Source: Branchipolynoe longqiensis (lineage: Eukaryota > Annelida > Polychaeta > Phyllodocida > Polynoidae). Taken from it: a stretch of DNA of 64,000 nucleotides. The notes beneath the pieces were generated by a model. The model made no database searches. It was not told the DNA's origin and worked only from the letters and a program-made list of their open reading frames with translations. The position numbers and the translations under genes were made by a program. Location: positions 77,348,781 to 77,412,780 of the forward strand of contig CM059199.1 in the NCBI GenBank assembly GCA_030323885.1, in the 5' to 3' direction. This document shows, piece by piece, positions 1 through 10,054 of this stretch (position 1 is the first letter of the stretch; every line of letters begins with the position of its first letter).

Positions 1-68
1 CCACATCCCACGCATCCTGCCCAACCAGATAGCTCGAGTATGTGGTCGCCAGTCTGAAAGCCCATATT

Positions 69-881
69 TGTGGGTCCCTGCATCTCATATATGCGGGCGT
101 TTGAAGCTATTGATGGCCGATCCAGTTAGGTGGTACGCCAGGGTTATGGTTATCTTTTCTGATGGTTACTCATGTTATTAGTGATACTGTTCTACACGGC
201 CTAAGTGCCCTACTATCTTGCTTAAAGTATCTATCCTGTATAAGGCATACTATCCTGTATAAGGCATACTATTCTGCATAAGGCATACTATCCTGCATAA
301 GGCATACTATCCTGCATAAGGCATACTATCCTGCATAAGGCATACTATGCTGCATAAGGCTTACTATCCTGCATAATGCATACTATCCTGCATAAGGCAT
401 ACTATCCGGCATAAGGCATATTATCCTGCAAAATGCATACTCTCCTGCTTAAGACATACTACCCTTTGGATATATTCTATTCAGATGAACTATATAGGAG
501 AGCTTACCCCATAGTAGAGACACACAAGACACAATGCGTGATTCGAGTCCAGTATTGGTAGAATGATACTGATGCTTTGTTTTATTCAGTTTATGTACAT
601 GCAGCAGTGGATGTTATCAATATTCTTATCGGTTGCTTTCAGGGCTCACCCCCCACCCAGCTTTGACCACCACCTGACTATCATAAGCTTAGATAACATG
701 TAAAACTCCAACAACCAACCAAGATAACATGTGGTGACTGTGTGTCTGGGTGAGATAAGGGGGAAGGATTGTGCTTAAAGGGGCATTGTTTCCCTCCCCC
801 AGTGTGAGCCTTATAAAGGGAGTACTGTTTCAGATTTAACCATCTCGATATTCAATATACACTTAATCGGAGAATTTTACA
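69..881. repeat. LTR-like repeat, copy A
   Basis: This stretch is repeated in the same orientation at 6672-7372. Shared landmarks include GATGGCCGATCCAGTTAGG, a GAGCTTACCCCATAGTAGA block, a TATAAAGGGAGTACTG promoter-like block and the end GGAGAATTTTACA. Both copies begin TG and end CA, as LTRs do, and the TATA-like box would fit transcription on the plus strand. I found no matching 5-bp target duplication and no clear primer-binding site, so LTR status is an inference. This copy is longer than B because of the 19-bp expansion inside it. Confidence 0.5.
232..459. repeat. 19-bp minisatellite, ~12 copies
   Basis: The unit is close to TATCCTGCATAAGGCATAC. Twelve consecutive units fit 228 bp with a few substitutions. 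It lies inside LTR-like copy A. Copy B has only two or three units at the same place (about 6826-6872), so the array expanded within the repeat. Confidence 0.9.
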
Positions 882-1581
882 ATTAGCCTACGAGAAACTG
901 CGAGATCAGTGACACAAAGAAGTATTCCTTTTCTGCTTCTGGAGAAACTAAGCATGTGCCCACGCTTCTTATAATCAGGTCTTTGATGTCAGCATGGAAA
1001 TCACTATGTGTTATCTTAATTAGATCAAAATATTGAGGTCACAGTATGTTTTTTTAATTTTTTTATTGCATTCATTGATTAACTAGGGGATTTATTTTCA
1101 ATCTTGGGACAATTGGTCTTCCTCATTCCACTGCTCCTTGCCATATCATAGAATAGAATAGTTACAATAGATCCATGTTAAAATGGCATTTTCTCCAAGT
1201 GGAAATTTGGAAACAAGTTGAGCATCTGCCTCCCGTTCTGGTAGTTTGTGGGATTCGACCTCCTGGGTTCAAACCCTGGCTCAGTCAAACCAATGACTTT
1301 AACATTGATACAAAAGTTTAATTGCTGCTAGTCCGATGAATTTGTAGCAGATGCAAATAAAATCAGGGGCGGGCAATTTTTCAGGTACGGGTTGGGATGA
1401 TCACCAATTCTTTTTATTGGCCTTGTGGAAAGTAGGCCTTAGTAAAGAAGCAGTACTAACTAGTTTTACTAGATAATTACATGAATTTATTTGGTAACAT
1501 AGGGCTACGTTATGGCATGGAACATCTCTTAGCTGACATACCACTCAGCATGTAGCTTACTTACTATTTCGGGCCAGAACC
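882..1581. other. No gene seen; mostly unique sequence
   Basis: AT-rich sequence with no recognisable coding region. The only feature I recognise is the SINE fragment at 1221-1311. Confidence 0.5.
1221..1311 (+). mobile_element. SINE fragment (tRNA-headed family)
   Basis: It matches the tRNA-like 3' half and start of the body of the full-length SINE at 8574-8899. It has a CTGGTAG anticodon-arm block, the B-box-like GGGTTCAAACCC, then GTCAAACCAATGACTT. The 3' body and tail are missing. Confidence 0.7.
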
Positions 1582-1687
1582 TTAATTTGCATCACTCAAC
1601 AAGGACAACAGAAAGCATGATTTCAACAAATGGTTTATTCATAAAGAGAATATATGATAATAATCATAATAATAATAATTATATATC
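1582..1687 (-). repeat. Terminal direct repeat of the DIRS/Ngaro-like element (3' end)
   Basis: It shares GCATCACTCAACAAGGACAA, then CAACAAATGGTTTATTCATA and an ATAATAATCATAATAATAA tract with 5532-5634, in the same orientation. It lies just beyond the recombinase reading frame. Confidence 0.8.
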
Positions 1688-1905
1688 AATATTGAATTAT
1701 AACCTTGAGGAGGCTGGCATCAGACGGGTCTCAGGGGATCAAGCGATTGGTGCGTAGTTGAGTCAAGGAAGAGTGTCTTCCGAACAAATCAGTATATGAG
1801 AGCAGACATCAGTGATAAGCAGAGGTTCTGTGTAAATAGATAAGAAACATAAGTACATATGCGATCAACAGTGTAATTAGTCATGAAGAGAACAACCATC
1901 AGCAC

Positions 1906-2645
1906 TTAACCCAAAAGAAAGGAAAGTGCTGATGGTGCTCGGGTTATCACTGGGGTGGAGGGATATGATATTATCGCATTGCTCTTCCAGGTTCCGGCTT
2001 CCTTAATTTCTGAGATCGGGACATTGGTGGCTAGACAGGCCTGGGCTGCACCACATCTTAGGCTATGGAGGGTGAAATGAGGGAAAGGGTTGTCATGCAA
2101 GGGTTAGATAAGAAAACAATAGAGCGACTAGATAGACATAGGCTTCTTCTCCTAGATTTAGCAACACAATCAACATTTTCCTCAAGTCATCTGGTGACAG
2201 TGGAGAGGCTCTTTTCACTATGTGGGTAGATCTGCGCTTAATGCCTCGTTAAAGTAGTTTAACATAATATGATTCAAAGAATAGTGCAGAGCCCGTAAGG
2301 CTTTAAAACCAGGTTTTAACCAAACTAAAATAGTTGTAAGCAGAACCAGGCACACTAAGCTTGATTCTGAGGTGTACCACGAAACCGAGGACATCATACT
2401 GTGACGGCTGCAACATTGTGACAGCGACAGAAGTCTGTGTAGGCTTGTATGTGTAGACGTTTATTCCTCCAGGTCCCTGGCACCAGCAATTCAGTGATGG
2501 CGTTAAGGAGTTGCAGGTGCTGTGTGACTGTGTAGCCTGGAAGATAGAACCCAAAATATAAGCCTATCTTCCAGGCTACGGGGAAGGGGGAACAGGGATG
2601 GAGGGGAGTGGGGGGTGAGGAGAAATTAGAGATCAAAGTTAACAA
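1906..2645 (-). pseudogene. Tyrosine recombinase remnant of the DIRS/Ngaro-like element
   Basis: Two pieces are visible in different frames. The upstream piece (2394-2645) ends in a stretch like the N-terminal SAM-like domain of phage-integrase-family recombinases (W-R-N-K-R...AYTDFCRCH). The downstream piece (1906-2100) has the catalytic box HSLRCGAA near residues 12-19, followed by GTWKSNAIISY, which supplies the C-terminal Trp/His-position residue and the candidate nucleophilic Tyr. In this family the enzyme integrates a circular cDNA without making target duplications. The segment between the pieces, including the first catalytic Arg, is not readable in one frame, so the gene is broken. 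Confidence 0.7.
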
Positions 2646-2714
2646 TATCTAGCGACGGAAGAACTTCAACTTGTTTCAGACCCAACTTCCAACACTCTCG
2701 AACTGTCCGCTGTT

Positions 2715-3283
2715 TCAACTTCGGATCAGCGTGTGCCCTGCTAAGCGCATCCGCGATTCAAAGAAGTGAGCCTTATGATTTATCACCAAGGTAGTGCTGA
2801 CCATAGCTGCTAATAACCACAGGTGACAAGCACAGGCACAGAGGAACGGCTCCTTCCCTGAGCCTGTGGACAGAACTTGTTGTGACGTCAGATTATCCGT
2901 ATTTACAACTATCACAAACTTATGAGGATCAACGGGGAGAAGATTAGTGACAGCAAGTACCAAGTTAAACGTTTCCAACTGGGTAATCAACGGCAGGGCC
3001 GCCGTTACACTGCTAGGATATTCCACTGAGAAGAAAGCCACTGGCGAGAACGCTCCCATCCCAACATCGTCGAGTCGCACTCGATGCACCACTCTGGAGG
3101 CGGCGCTTCTGGAGGGAGAACAACTTCATTGAACTGAGATGAAAACATAATGAACCAATCAAGATCCTTAAGGATTTGAGAAGGGAATGGATGCTGACCT
3201 GCCAGACGGAAACCCCTTAATGCTGCCAAAACCCTATTCATGAAACGGGTGGGCGGTCTTACACATTTCACCATGTGCTGCAA
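2715..3283 (-). pseudogene. RT C-terminal (connection) and RNase H domain remnant
   Basis: The upstream part (3005-3283) reads RFMNRVLAALRGF...KDLDWFIMFSSQFN, which matches the region after the RT palm in DIRS-type elements. It runs into the RNase H start (ECDST). The rest of RNase H continues in another frame at 2715-3092, with VVNTDNLTSQQVLS and LCACACHLWLLAA, the usual TDN...CAR.LWLLAA signature. One frameshift separates the parts. The expected ADALSRA-like end is degraded (HFFESRMRLAGH). Confidence 0.7.
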
Positions 3284-3972
3284 CTTCTCCGCGGGTTAGT
3301 AAACGGGCCAATGAGAGCACCTAATTTACATTCTGTCTTAATAAATTCAGTAATATGTATATCTCGCTCAACTTGAGCCGAATGATTCTTGAAAGTAGGG
3401 GTGGGAAGACGAGCTGACGTATAGTCAATTGGCCACCCAAATTCCAGAAAATCAAGCAACTGTGTATCAGGGAAATCAATAAGAGCTGACCTCCATGCTG
3501 GAATATTAAGTCCAGAGGGGACAGAAACTTTAGCAGAGAGATAATTAGAGAGACACGACAATATCACAACATCATAAATCTCCATATAAGGAGCTACCTT
3601 AACCACTGCAGGCGTGCCAGTAGGCCAATGTGCAGCCAGAGTTGACCTATATTGAAGCGGCAAAGGAGGGCAAAACCGAGCATACTGTTCACCTGTAACT
3701 AGAGACAAATCTTGAGAACTGGTATCGAAACAATCATGTGCAATTTCTACCGGCACGCTCAACTCACCACGCGAACAATTAGACCCGCCAGACTGTGTAA
3801 AAGTAGGAAAACTAACCTTAGTTCGCAAACTAGAGCACTCAGCCGGTGGTTGGGGGGAGAGGGGGAGCGGGCATGCACGGAGGCAATTAACGATGCCGGC
3901 ACCAACTGCCCCGGCGGACACTCTGGAATGTTCGGTGCTAATTGGAGTGCCGACTGCACAACCACGGGACAA
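3268..3972 (-). pseudogene. RT N-terminal region remnant
   Basis: Minus-strand sequence contains PSGLNIPAWRSALIDFPD, LLDFLEFGWPIDYT and FIKTECKLGALIGPF, a strong signature of the entry to DIRS/Ngaro reverse transcriptases. Immediately after GALIGPFTNP the frame stops, and the next recognisable residues already belong to the post-palm region. The catalytic palm (YxDD-type block) is therefore deleted, roughly 150-200 codons by comparison with the family. Upstream (3759-4175, another frame) is a Pro/Ser-rich linker typical of the Gag-RT junction. Confidence 0.7.
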
Positions 3973-4210
3973 GCAACCACATTAGGAGTGGGTGGGCATT
4001 GAAAGGGGTGGGGCAAACTAATAATGGGCTGAGATGTAGCACTGATAGGGAGCGGGGCCGACCCTCCTTCTAACTCGGGGGAGAAGGCCGGGGGAGGGGA
4101 GAAAACAGGGTGGACAAGCGGGCTAAAAACGGGACTTACATCAGCCGCCGACGTCTGCGTCGCATCACCACTCACTTTCCGGTCGTGGAAAGGCCTCTTT
4201 TTTAGGCAGT

Positions 4211-5512
4211 CCTGTTATTTATGCCAATGTATCCTTTTTAACCGATTAGCACACCACCCACAGTTATGTAAAAATCTTGTCGGCACAACCCCATGCGAAG
4301 CCGCGAACCCGCAGTCCTGCCTCCAATTCCACAAATGACACAGCTTCCCATCTGTGTCCTTATTATATTCATTCCTCTGATTAATGGGAGTGGGACCTGC
4401 TTGCAAAACTGTGGGTTGCTAAGTATGAGACTCGAAAGGAGCATGCGTCTGTTGCACATCATGCTGCATAAACGGTTGACTGACCGAAGCCTGGCCCACC
4501 CTACCAACGGCAAGTATTTAATGTCCGCCTGGTCAGCCCACCTATTAGGAAAACGGCCATCTGCAACCATTTTAAAAACTTTCTCGGACCACCGCCGACA
4601 CACCGACCAGTCCCATGTGGTAGCCATATGAATTAGTTCTTGTTGATGTTTACTGATGTGTGACACCCAGTTAAGAGGCAGAGAAGGGTGGACAGCTATC
4701 AGATTAATTGCTTCAAAATATTCCGACCAAGACACTTCCCCCATTCCAATACTCTTGCATGCATAACCTCTTGTAATAAAAGTATGCGGCAGAAAAACAG
4801 TACCTTTGGGTTTCTTTAATGCCTTGGAAGTGTCGAGCAGAATGTCTGCTATAACGGCAGCTGCTTGTTGAATGTTAGCTTCTTGCGACATTACTGCGGG
4901 CTCTGGTTGTTGCTGTGCCAGCTCTACCGAGTCCAAGACTTCAGCCAAATAATATCTGTGACCTGCCGCCGGCTGCTGAAATGAAGCTAACGCCAGCTGC
5001 TCAACCACCACCTGCGCATGGTCAAGCAGCTGCTGCCCAACTTACACCGCTTGAGACTCTGCTGGAAGGGGGCGTGACCCAGAAGCAGCCTGCAATGGTG
5101 AATGGGGCACAGCTTGCTGCGATGACGGAGTAGCCACCGCCTCCAATGCATTTACTCTCACTGACAGGTCTCTTGTAAGTTGCAAAGCTTTTCGTTGCAA
5201 TTCTAAAACCGTAGCCAAATCACCTGAAGTAGAGTGCACCGGCAACAAAGACTCACCAAGCACCGGCCCACCCTCAGCACGGCGCCTTGGTGCCAAGGCT
5301 CTGGCCGCCCTGCGGAGCGACGCCCGCCGCAGCTGCGGCCTGAGCGGCGGCCTCCCTAGACGCTTGACGGGTGGCACAGCTCTGTCCTTGTCAGTGAGAG
5401 CAGTAGAAAGAGAAGTGACCAGGTCGAGAGCCAGACCAGCAGTGAGTGGGGGAGCGAGGGTGTGGGTCACATGCTGTGGGTGTTCCCCTTGCCTTGTTCG
5501 CGAATTATCCAT
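4211..5512 (-). pseudogene. Gag-like ORF1 remnant of the DIRS/Ngaro-like element
   Basis: The first Met (5512, minus) lies just inside the 5' terminal repeat and begins a basic, Arg/Pro-rich N-terminus (residues near 70-100), then a short Leu-rich stretch. An in-frame TAA at 5042-5044 breaks the frame, which then continues to about 4500 with WSEYFEAINLIAVHP, TWDWSVCRRWSEKVFKM and RFPNRWADQADIKY, recognisable as DIRS-type Gag. After a frameshift the end (4215-4406) has a Cys/His cluster (LCHLWN...CGF...HNCGWC) resembling the C-terminal zinc-binding part. Its likely role was packaging RNA in the particle. It is clearly non-functional here. Confidence 0.65.
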
Positions 5513-5531
5513 GTTGCCTCCGCAACATAGG

Positions 5532-5634
5532 TAATTCGCATCACTCAACAAGGACAACAGAAAGCAAGATTTCAACAAATGGTTTATTCATATAGAAAAT
5601 ATATGATAATAATCATAATAATAACAATTATATC
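5532..5634 (-). repeat. Terminal direct repeat of the DIRS/Ngaro-like element (5' end)
   Basis: Counterpart of 1582-1687 in the same orientation with about six differences. The Gag-like Met lies ~20 bp inside it. Confidence 0.8.
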
Positions 5635-5642
5635 ATTTTTTA

Positions 5643-5925
5643 GATGCATTTTTATTGTGTCTATTTTATTGGATGCACTCTGGCAGTTTAGGTGGGTAAA
5701 GTGCGTGCCCCTTCCCAGCTTGCATTCAATTTCTTCTACCATCTTCCTTTACCTTTAGGTTTGGCGTTTGTTAGATTTCACGAGTTTTTAACTTTGTTTA
5801 GATTGTTTATGGGCGTATGGGCTGGTGCATACAGTACATATGCCCTGGTTTGTTAGATAGTTTCATACATTACCGTAGACTGCACCTGTGCGAGTGGAGG
5901 GGAGGTCCAGTGCTCTGGAGCTGAC
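5643..5925 (-). mobile_element. 5' fragment of the CR1/L2-like LINE
   Basis: It is the reverse complement of about 13722-13983, the 5' region and start of the endonuclease of the LINE at 13660-16537. Shared blocks include ATAGTTTCATACATTAC (plus strand here) and GGATGCACTCTGGCAGTTT. It starts within 10 bp of the end of the DIRS/Ngaro-like element. Keeping the 5' end and not the 3' end is unusual for a LINE copy and suggests a later deletion. Confidence 0.75.
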
Positions 5926-6289
5926 AAAAGATATTCAGTGAATAAACTACATTAAATTTTTTTTTCTAATGATGCACAAACCAGTTTAAAGAAAATTTAA
6001 AGGGTCAGGTTCCAGAGGTAGGTCAGTGGGCATCATATTCAGAGAACAATTTCCTAAGAGTCTAGGATACTAGTTAGGTCAGCATCTGGAACTACTAGTA
6101 ACAAATTCCTTTTTGCAAGTTCCAGACTTTACATTGATGTCACATACTCATTGCAATGTTACATTATGGTTTCGATAAATGCTCAATCACAAATATAGTT
6201 TACAACTTAGTTTTGTTGAATGATCACATACATATATGCTGTTCGACAAGCGCATGACTTATAGGTCAAGCTTGGCCATTGGTTTTAGT
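5926..6289. other. No gene seen
   Basis: AT-rich sequence without a recognisable domain. It may be the 3' non-coding part of the Gypsy fragment that follows on the minus strand. Confidence 0.4.
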
Positions 6290-6690
6290 TTATACCCATT
6301 TTGTTGGTGTTGGTATGACGTGGTTTGTAGGTGCTATAAATACTTGCGATCTGTTTTGGTGTAGTGTGTTGTTTGCATTATTGACTAGCTGATATTCTCG
6401 GCCGGTATGGCTAGTGTTGCCTACTACTACGCCTTTTTGGCAGGTCCCTTTGTGATTTTGATATTTCACTCTTTCCCCTACCGGGATGGTTTTGTGTGTT
6501 TTCCCAGCTGTTTTGTTGTGGTACTCTTTTTGTTTTTGTTCGATCAATTTTATTTGTGGCATTTTGTCTGGTTGTATGTTTGGTAACAGGTGTTGTTTGA
6601 TTACCGGTATGCGCAATCATAGGGGTCTGCTCATCAGCAGTTGTGCTGGAGATTCTATGAAATCCTGTATTTGCGGGCCCCACCTACTAT
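6290..6690 (-). pseudogene. Ty3/Gypsy integrase C-terminal fragment
   Basis: In one frame the minus strand shows a SPAQLL-like box followed by an R-[I/L]-P-x7-LP block. Next comes a Lys-rich helix, a G-E-R-V-K patch and a region ending RSQVF, the usual layout of the Gypsy integrase C-terminal domain. The SPAQLL part and the rest lie in two frames. The catalytic core (DDE) is absent. The fragment abuts LTR-like copy B. It could come from the same family as the 12.5-18.1 kb element, which lacks this region. Confidence 0.6.
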
Positions 6691-7372
6691 ATATGCGGGC
6701 GTTTAAATGCTATTGATGGCCGATCCAGTTAGGTGGTACACGAGGGTTGTGGTTACTTTCATTATGTTCACTCATGTTATTCACTGTACTGCTCAATACG
6801 GCTAAACTGCCCTCATATCCAGCATAAGGTATACTATTCTATCCTGCATAAGGCATACTATCCCGCATAAGGCATCTGGTTCAAAGTTCCCCCTTTTTAT
6901 ATCTGTTTTAGATAAATTACCTGCTAGAGCTTACCCCATAGTAGATATGACACACGACACAACCCACAATTCGAGTTCAGCACCAGCAAAAATGTAGGTA
7001 GATAAGCACTGATTGCTTAGTTTTATTCAGTTTATATATGTTTTTAGATACATACAACAGTGGATGTAAGATACCTTTTCATTGGCTATTACACTCATGC
7101 ACATCAGTCACTCCTCTCCCGCATGATCTCTCCCTAACATAGTTCACCATTGGCTGCTTTAAGGACTCACCCCCTCCCACCCAGCTCTGGCCACCACCTA
7201 GTTATCTGGGATTACATAACCTGTGGTGACTGTGTGGCTGGGCGAGATAATGGGAGGGATTGTGCTTAAAGGGGCATTGCTTCCCTCCCCCTGTGTGAGC
7301 ATTATAAAGGGAGTACTGTTTCTTATTTAATCATCTCGATATTCAATACATACTTAATCGGAGAATTTTACA
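6672..7372. repeat. LTR-like repeat, copy B
   Basis: Second copy of the repeat at 69-881, same orientation, ~700 bp. It has the TATAAAGGGAGTACTG block at ~7310 and the terminal GGAGAATTTTACA at ~7360-7372. It differs from A by many substitutions and by a much shorter 19-bp repeat tract. The flanks are unlike those of A, so two separate insertions or an old rearranged element are both possible. Confidence 0.5.
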
Positions 7373-8137
7373 ACCTTTCGTACGTTCCTCGCTAGCCTCA
7401 GTGTGGGCCTTTAAAGCTAGCTTTTCAGGCACCCACTTGATGCTAGAGATAAATCCCGGAATAGTTGAAAATGTCTACCCCATATTATATCTCCCAGCTT
7501 TTCCTTGAAGCGGTTCCATTCTTTAAATTTTGGCATGCTTCTTTAATTATCGATAGATTTCCATTTCCCACTCTCAGATGCTACTTATTGACATTGATTT
7601 ACTTTGACAGACAGACTTCAGGCCCTCTGGCACCCTTTTGCAGCTTCCGTTGGTTGACCGCCCACTTTGTGGGTACGTGGGTTGGGCGTTTGGTGCTTTC
7701 CAGTCGAGCAGCACATTTTGCGTGTGGTTGGTTACCCGACTGAGCACTACGCATGACATGTGGTGTCATACGGTCTTCTCACGTAGCCAATGGGTTTCCA
7801 AGGTTTTGAGCTGGTCTAACCGATCCTGCCAGGTCCTAAGCTAGAATTTGGCTCTTATCACCCATAGTATGTTTTGTTAGTCAACTTTGTAATCGATATA
7901 TCAATAATTAGCTATCTTGCATGCTTCATCCCTTTCAACGATCTATATTACCTGGGAACCTGCTTAGTGGAGGCGCTAGTAGGTTACAGGGGTGGATGTA
8001 AATAGCATTCTTCCCAAAATGTCTCTTATGTCCCTCCAAACTTTATATTATTTCTTGCTTTCTTTATCATTCCCGTTGTTTGCGGGTTCCCGCGTTCATT
8101 CCTTACCACTTTCATACTGTTGATCGTCTCTCATCAC
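7373..8137. other. No recognised gene
   Basis: On the minus strand at 7574-7850 there is an open stretch with a short heptad-like run (QDRLDQLKTLETHWLREK), interrupted by one stop. I do not recognise the protein. It could be another retroelement scrap. Confidence 0.3.
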
Positions 8138-8190
8138 CCGTCCTGATATGATGTTGCTAGGATGTAAAACAACAACAAACATACAAACAA
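8138..8190 (+). mobile_element. SINE 3' end fragment
   Basis: CCCGTCCTGATATGATGTTG followed by CTAGGATGTAAAACAACAAC is the 3' terminus of the tRNA-headed SINE family, without the head. Confidence 0.65.
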
Positions 8191-8219
8191 TCTTCTCTCA
8201 ATCTTTCACCGGTTTCTCC

Positions 8220-8450
8220 TTATAAGAGTTCTTTATATAATATTTCTGCATCGTATTACATTTCTGCATCATATACATTTCTCCTGTAAATAACATTTCT
8301 GCATCAAAAAAAACATTTCTTGGTATGTAACATTTCTACATCATTCTCTCATTTCTTTTGTATATAACATTTCTTCACATGTCATTTCTTTTGTATATAA
8401 CATTCCTGCATATGTAATTTCTTTTGTATATAACATTTCTAACGTTGTGG
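8220..8450. repeat. AT-rich degenerate tandem repeat
   Basis: Recurring ATATAACATTTCT and CATTTCTTTTGTATATAAC blocks spaced roughly 20-35 bp apart, with irregular period. Confidence 0.6.
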
Positions 8451-8573
8451 TCTTCTTGCATTAACTGTCACCCTTCCACCTTCCTATTTGACATTTTTGG
8501 GTTGAAAATTAATGATATTATTTTATCAATATGTACATATAATACACAATAGCAATATCTGTACCAGACGGGA

Positions 8574-8899
8574 TGGCCGAATGAGTTAGAGCGTCTGTCT
8601 CCCATGCTGGTAGACCGTGGGGTCGTGGTTTCAAACCCTGGTTGAGTCAAACCAATGACTTCAAAATTGATACTTGTCGCTTCCTAGCCAGGTGCTCGGC
8701 ATTATTAGGACAGGGCAAGGACTGGTGTGCTCAGTGACACGATAATGTGACTGAGTGGGATACCAGGCCAGCGGCCTGGTTTCCCAGTGGGACAGCACTG
8801 TAAAGTAACCATGAGTGCGCACTGTCACAAGTCAGTACCCTTCCGGATATGACCTTAGATGTTGCTAGGACGTAAAACAATAACAAACAAACAAACAAG
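8574..8899 (+). mobile_element. Full-length tRNA-headed SINE
   Basis: The head resembles a class II tRNA (Ser/Leu-like): A-box GATGGCCGAATGAG, then a B-box GGTTTCAAACCC at ~8628. The body contains GTCAAACCAATGACTT, TGCTCGGCATTATTAGGACA and GGGATACCAGGCC. The tail reads GTTGCTAGGACGTAAAACA followed by an (A/C)AAAC-rich repeat. At least eight other partial or complete copies occur in the window, on both strands. Such SINEs are transcribed by RNA polymerase III and moved by a partner LINE. The 3' end probably mimics that partner, which I cannot identify here. Confidence 0.8.
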
Positions 8900-9590
8900 C
8901 AATATGTGACTCATATTATGCACGATACCACCCCGACCTAATCCGCAACCAACTTTGGGCGGGTTATGTCAGCTCCCATGTGTGACTACTTCTCTTTAGA
9001 TGTACATATCGTAATAGCAATGCAATATATTTTATAGCAGATAGCAAATGTATTTACATTTATAATTTTAAATTTTAATTCAAGAAATTAATTTTGCGAG
9101 AGTCGCCTAAGCAGTGTTATTCCTTAGTCTATACTTATGTCTGCCTACATGCGGCATTTATCATTTTTCTGTGCCCCCAGGGCCTGGATCCTTACATCTT
9201 TATCACCACTTAGTAACGCTTCTTAATCCAATCTTAACGTATGCTCTATGGCATGTTAATGGTCATGCCCGTGAGCAGGTTTTAGACTTAACGCTAGGTA
9301 AGTTGGGAGTTCTCTTAACCAAACAGTGAAGTCAAATTGGTGACAGAACCAGGCCACCTTGACCACCGCCCGACTTTCCATCATCCCACTTACATATTGT
9401 CTCAAAATTCTGGCGGGTGATCAGAATGATACTCTCTTGCTTATTCTCCAGTTTGTTTTCTGGGCAGCGGCCGCACTTTACTTATCTTATTTCACTATCA
9501 TTCATTCATTACTTAACCTTCAATAGTCACCAGACTTCAAAATCTCTCGCCATTCTTCATGACTATTTTCACCTTTAATAGTCAACATAC
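8900..9590. other. No gene seen
   Basis: Mixed sequence without a clear domain. TTGGTGACAGAACC at ~9340 resembles sequence next to LTR-element primer-binding sites, but no LTR was identified beside it. Confidence 0.3.
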
Positions 9591-9780
9591 CTCAACTCCT
9601 CATATCTCAACTCCTCATATCTCAACTCCTCATATCTCAGCTCCTCATATCTCAACTCCTCATATCTCAACTCCTCATATCTCAGCTCCTCATATCTCAA
9701 CTCCTCATATCTCAACTCCTCACATCTCAACTCCTCATATCTCAACTCCTCATATCTCAACTCCTCATATCTCAACTCCT
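9591..9780. repeat. 15-bp minisatellite, ~13 copies
   Basis: Unit CTCAACTCCTCATAT. The array is bracketed by direct copies of GACTATTTTCACCTTTAATA (9560 and 9784), so it sits inside a larger direct repeat. Confidence 0.9.
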
Positions 9781-10054
9781 TCCTGACTATTTTCACCTTT
9801 AATAGTCACCGTACTGGGGGGAACGAAGACACCCATAGTTGGGGGAAAGCTGGCGGGGTTCCAACCACATATTTCTATTTTTGCTCTCCCGGCTCCATGG
9901 TCCATCCCCCCAAGTGCTGGCTCCTCACTGTCCCATTGTTACTCTCCTCCTCTCTCTCCTCGCCATTACCTTTCTTCCTTCCATATTCCTCTTACTGCTT
10001 CTAATTTCCCCACATCTTTGCGAGCTCCCACATCTCTTATTCCTCCATCTGTCT

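Larger units (their letters stand above)
1582..5634 (-). mobile_element. DIRS/Ngaro-like tyrosine-recombinase retrotransposon, internally deleted
   Basis: On the minus strand the order is Gag-like region, reverse transcriptase (RT), RNase H, tyrosine recombinase, the usual order in DIRS/Ngaro elements. It is bounded by ~103-bp direct repeats (5532-5634 and 1582-1687) that differ at only a few positions. Direct rather than inverted ends fit the split-direct-repeat groups (Ngaro/PAT) better than canonical DIRS1. No methyltransferase domain was seen. The element is ~4.05 kb, shorter than typical autonomous members. In-frame stops and frameshifts break the genes, and the central RT palm is missing around 3280. 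It lies directly beside a LINE 5' fragment at 5643. It cannot be autonomous. Confidence 0.75.

Noticed and set aside
8574..8655. Stand-alone tRNA-Ser/Leu gene
   Set aside because: The same head and body recur in many copies, so it is the promoter part of a SINE.
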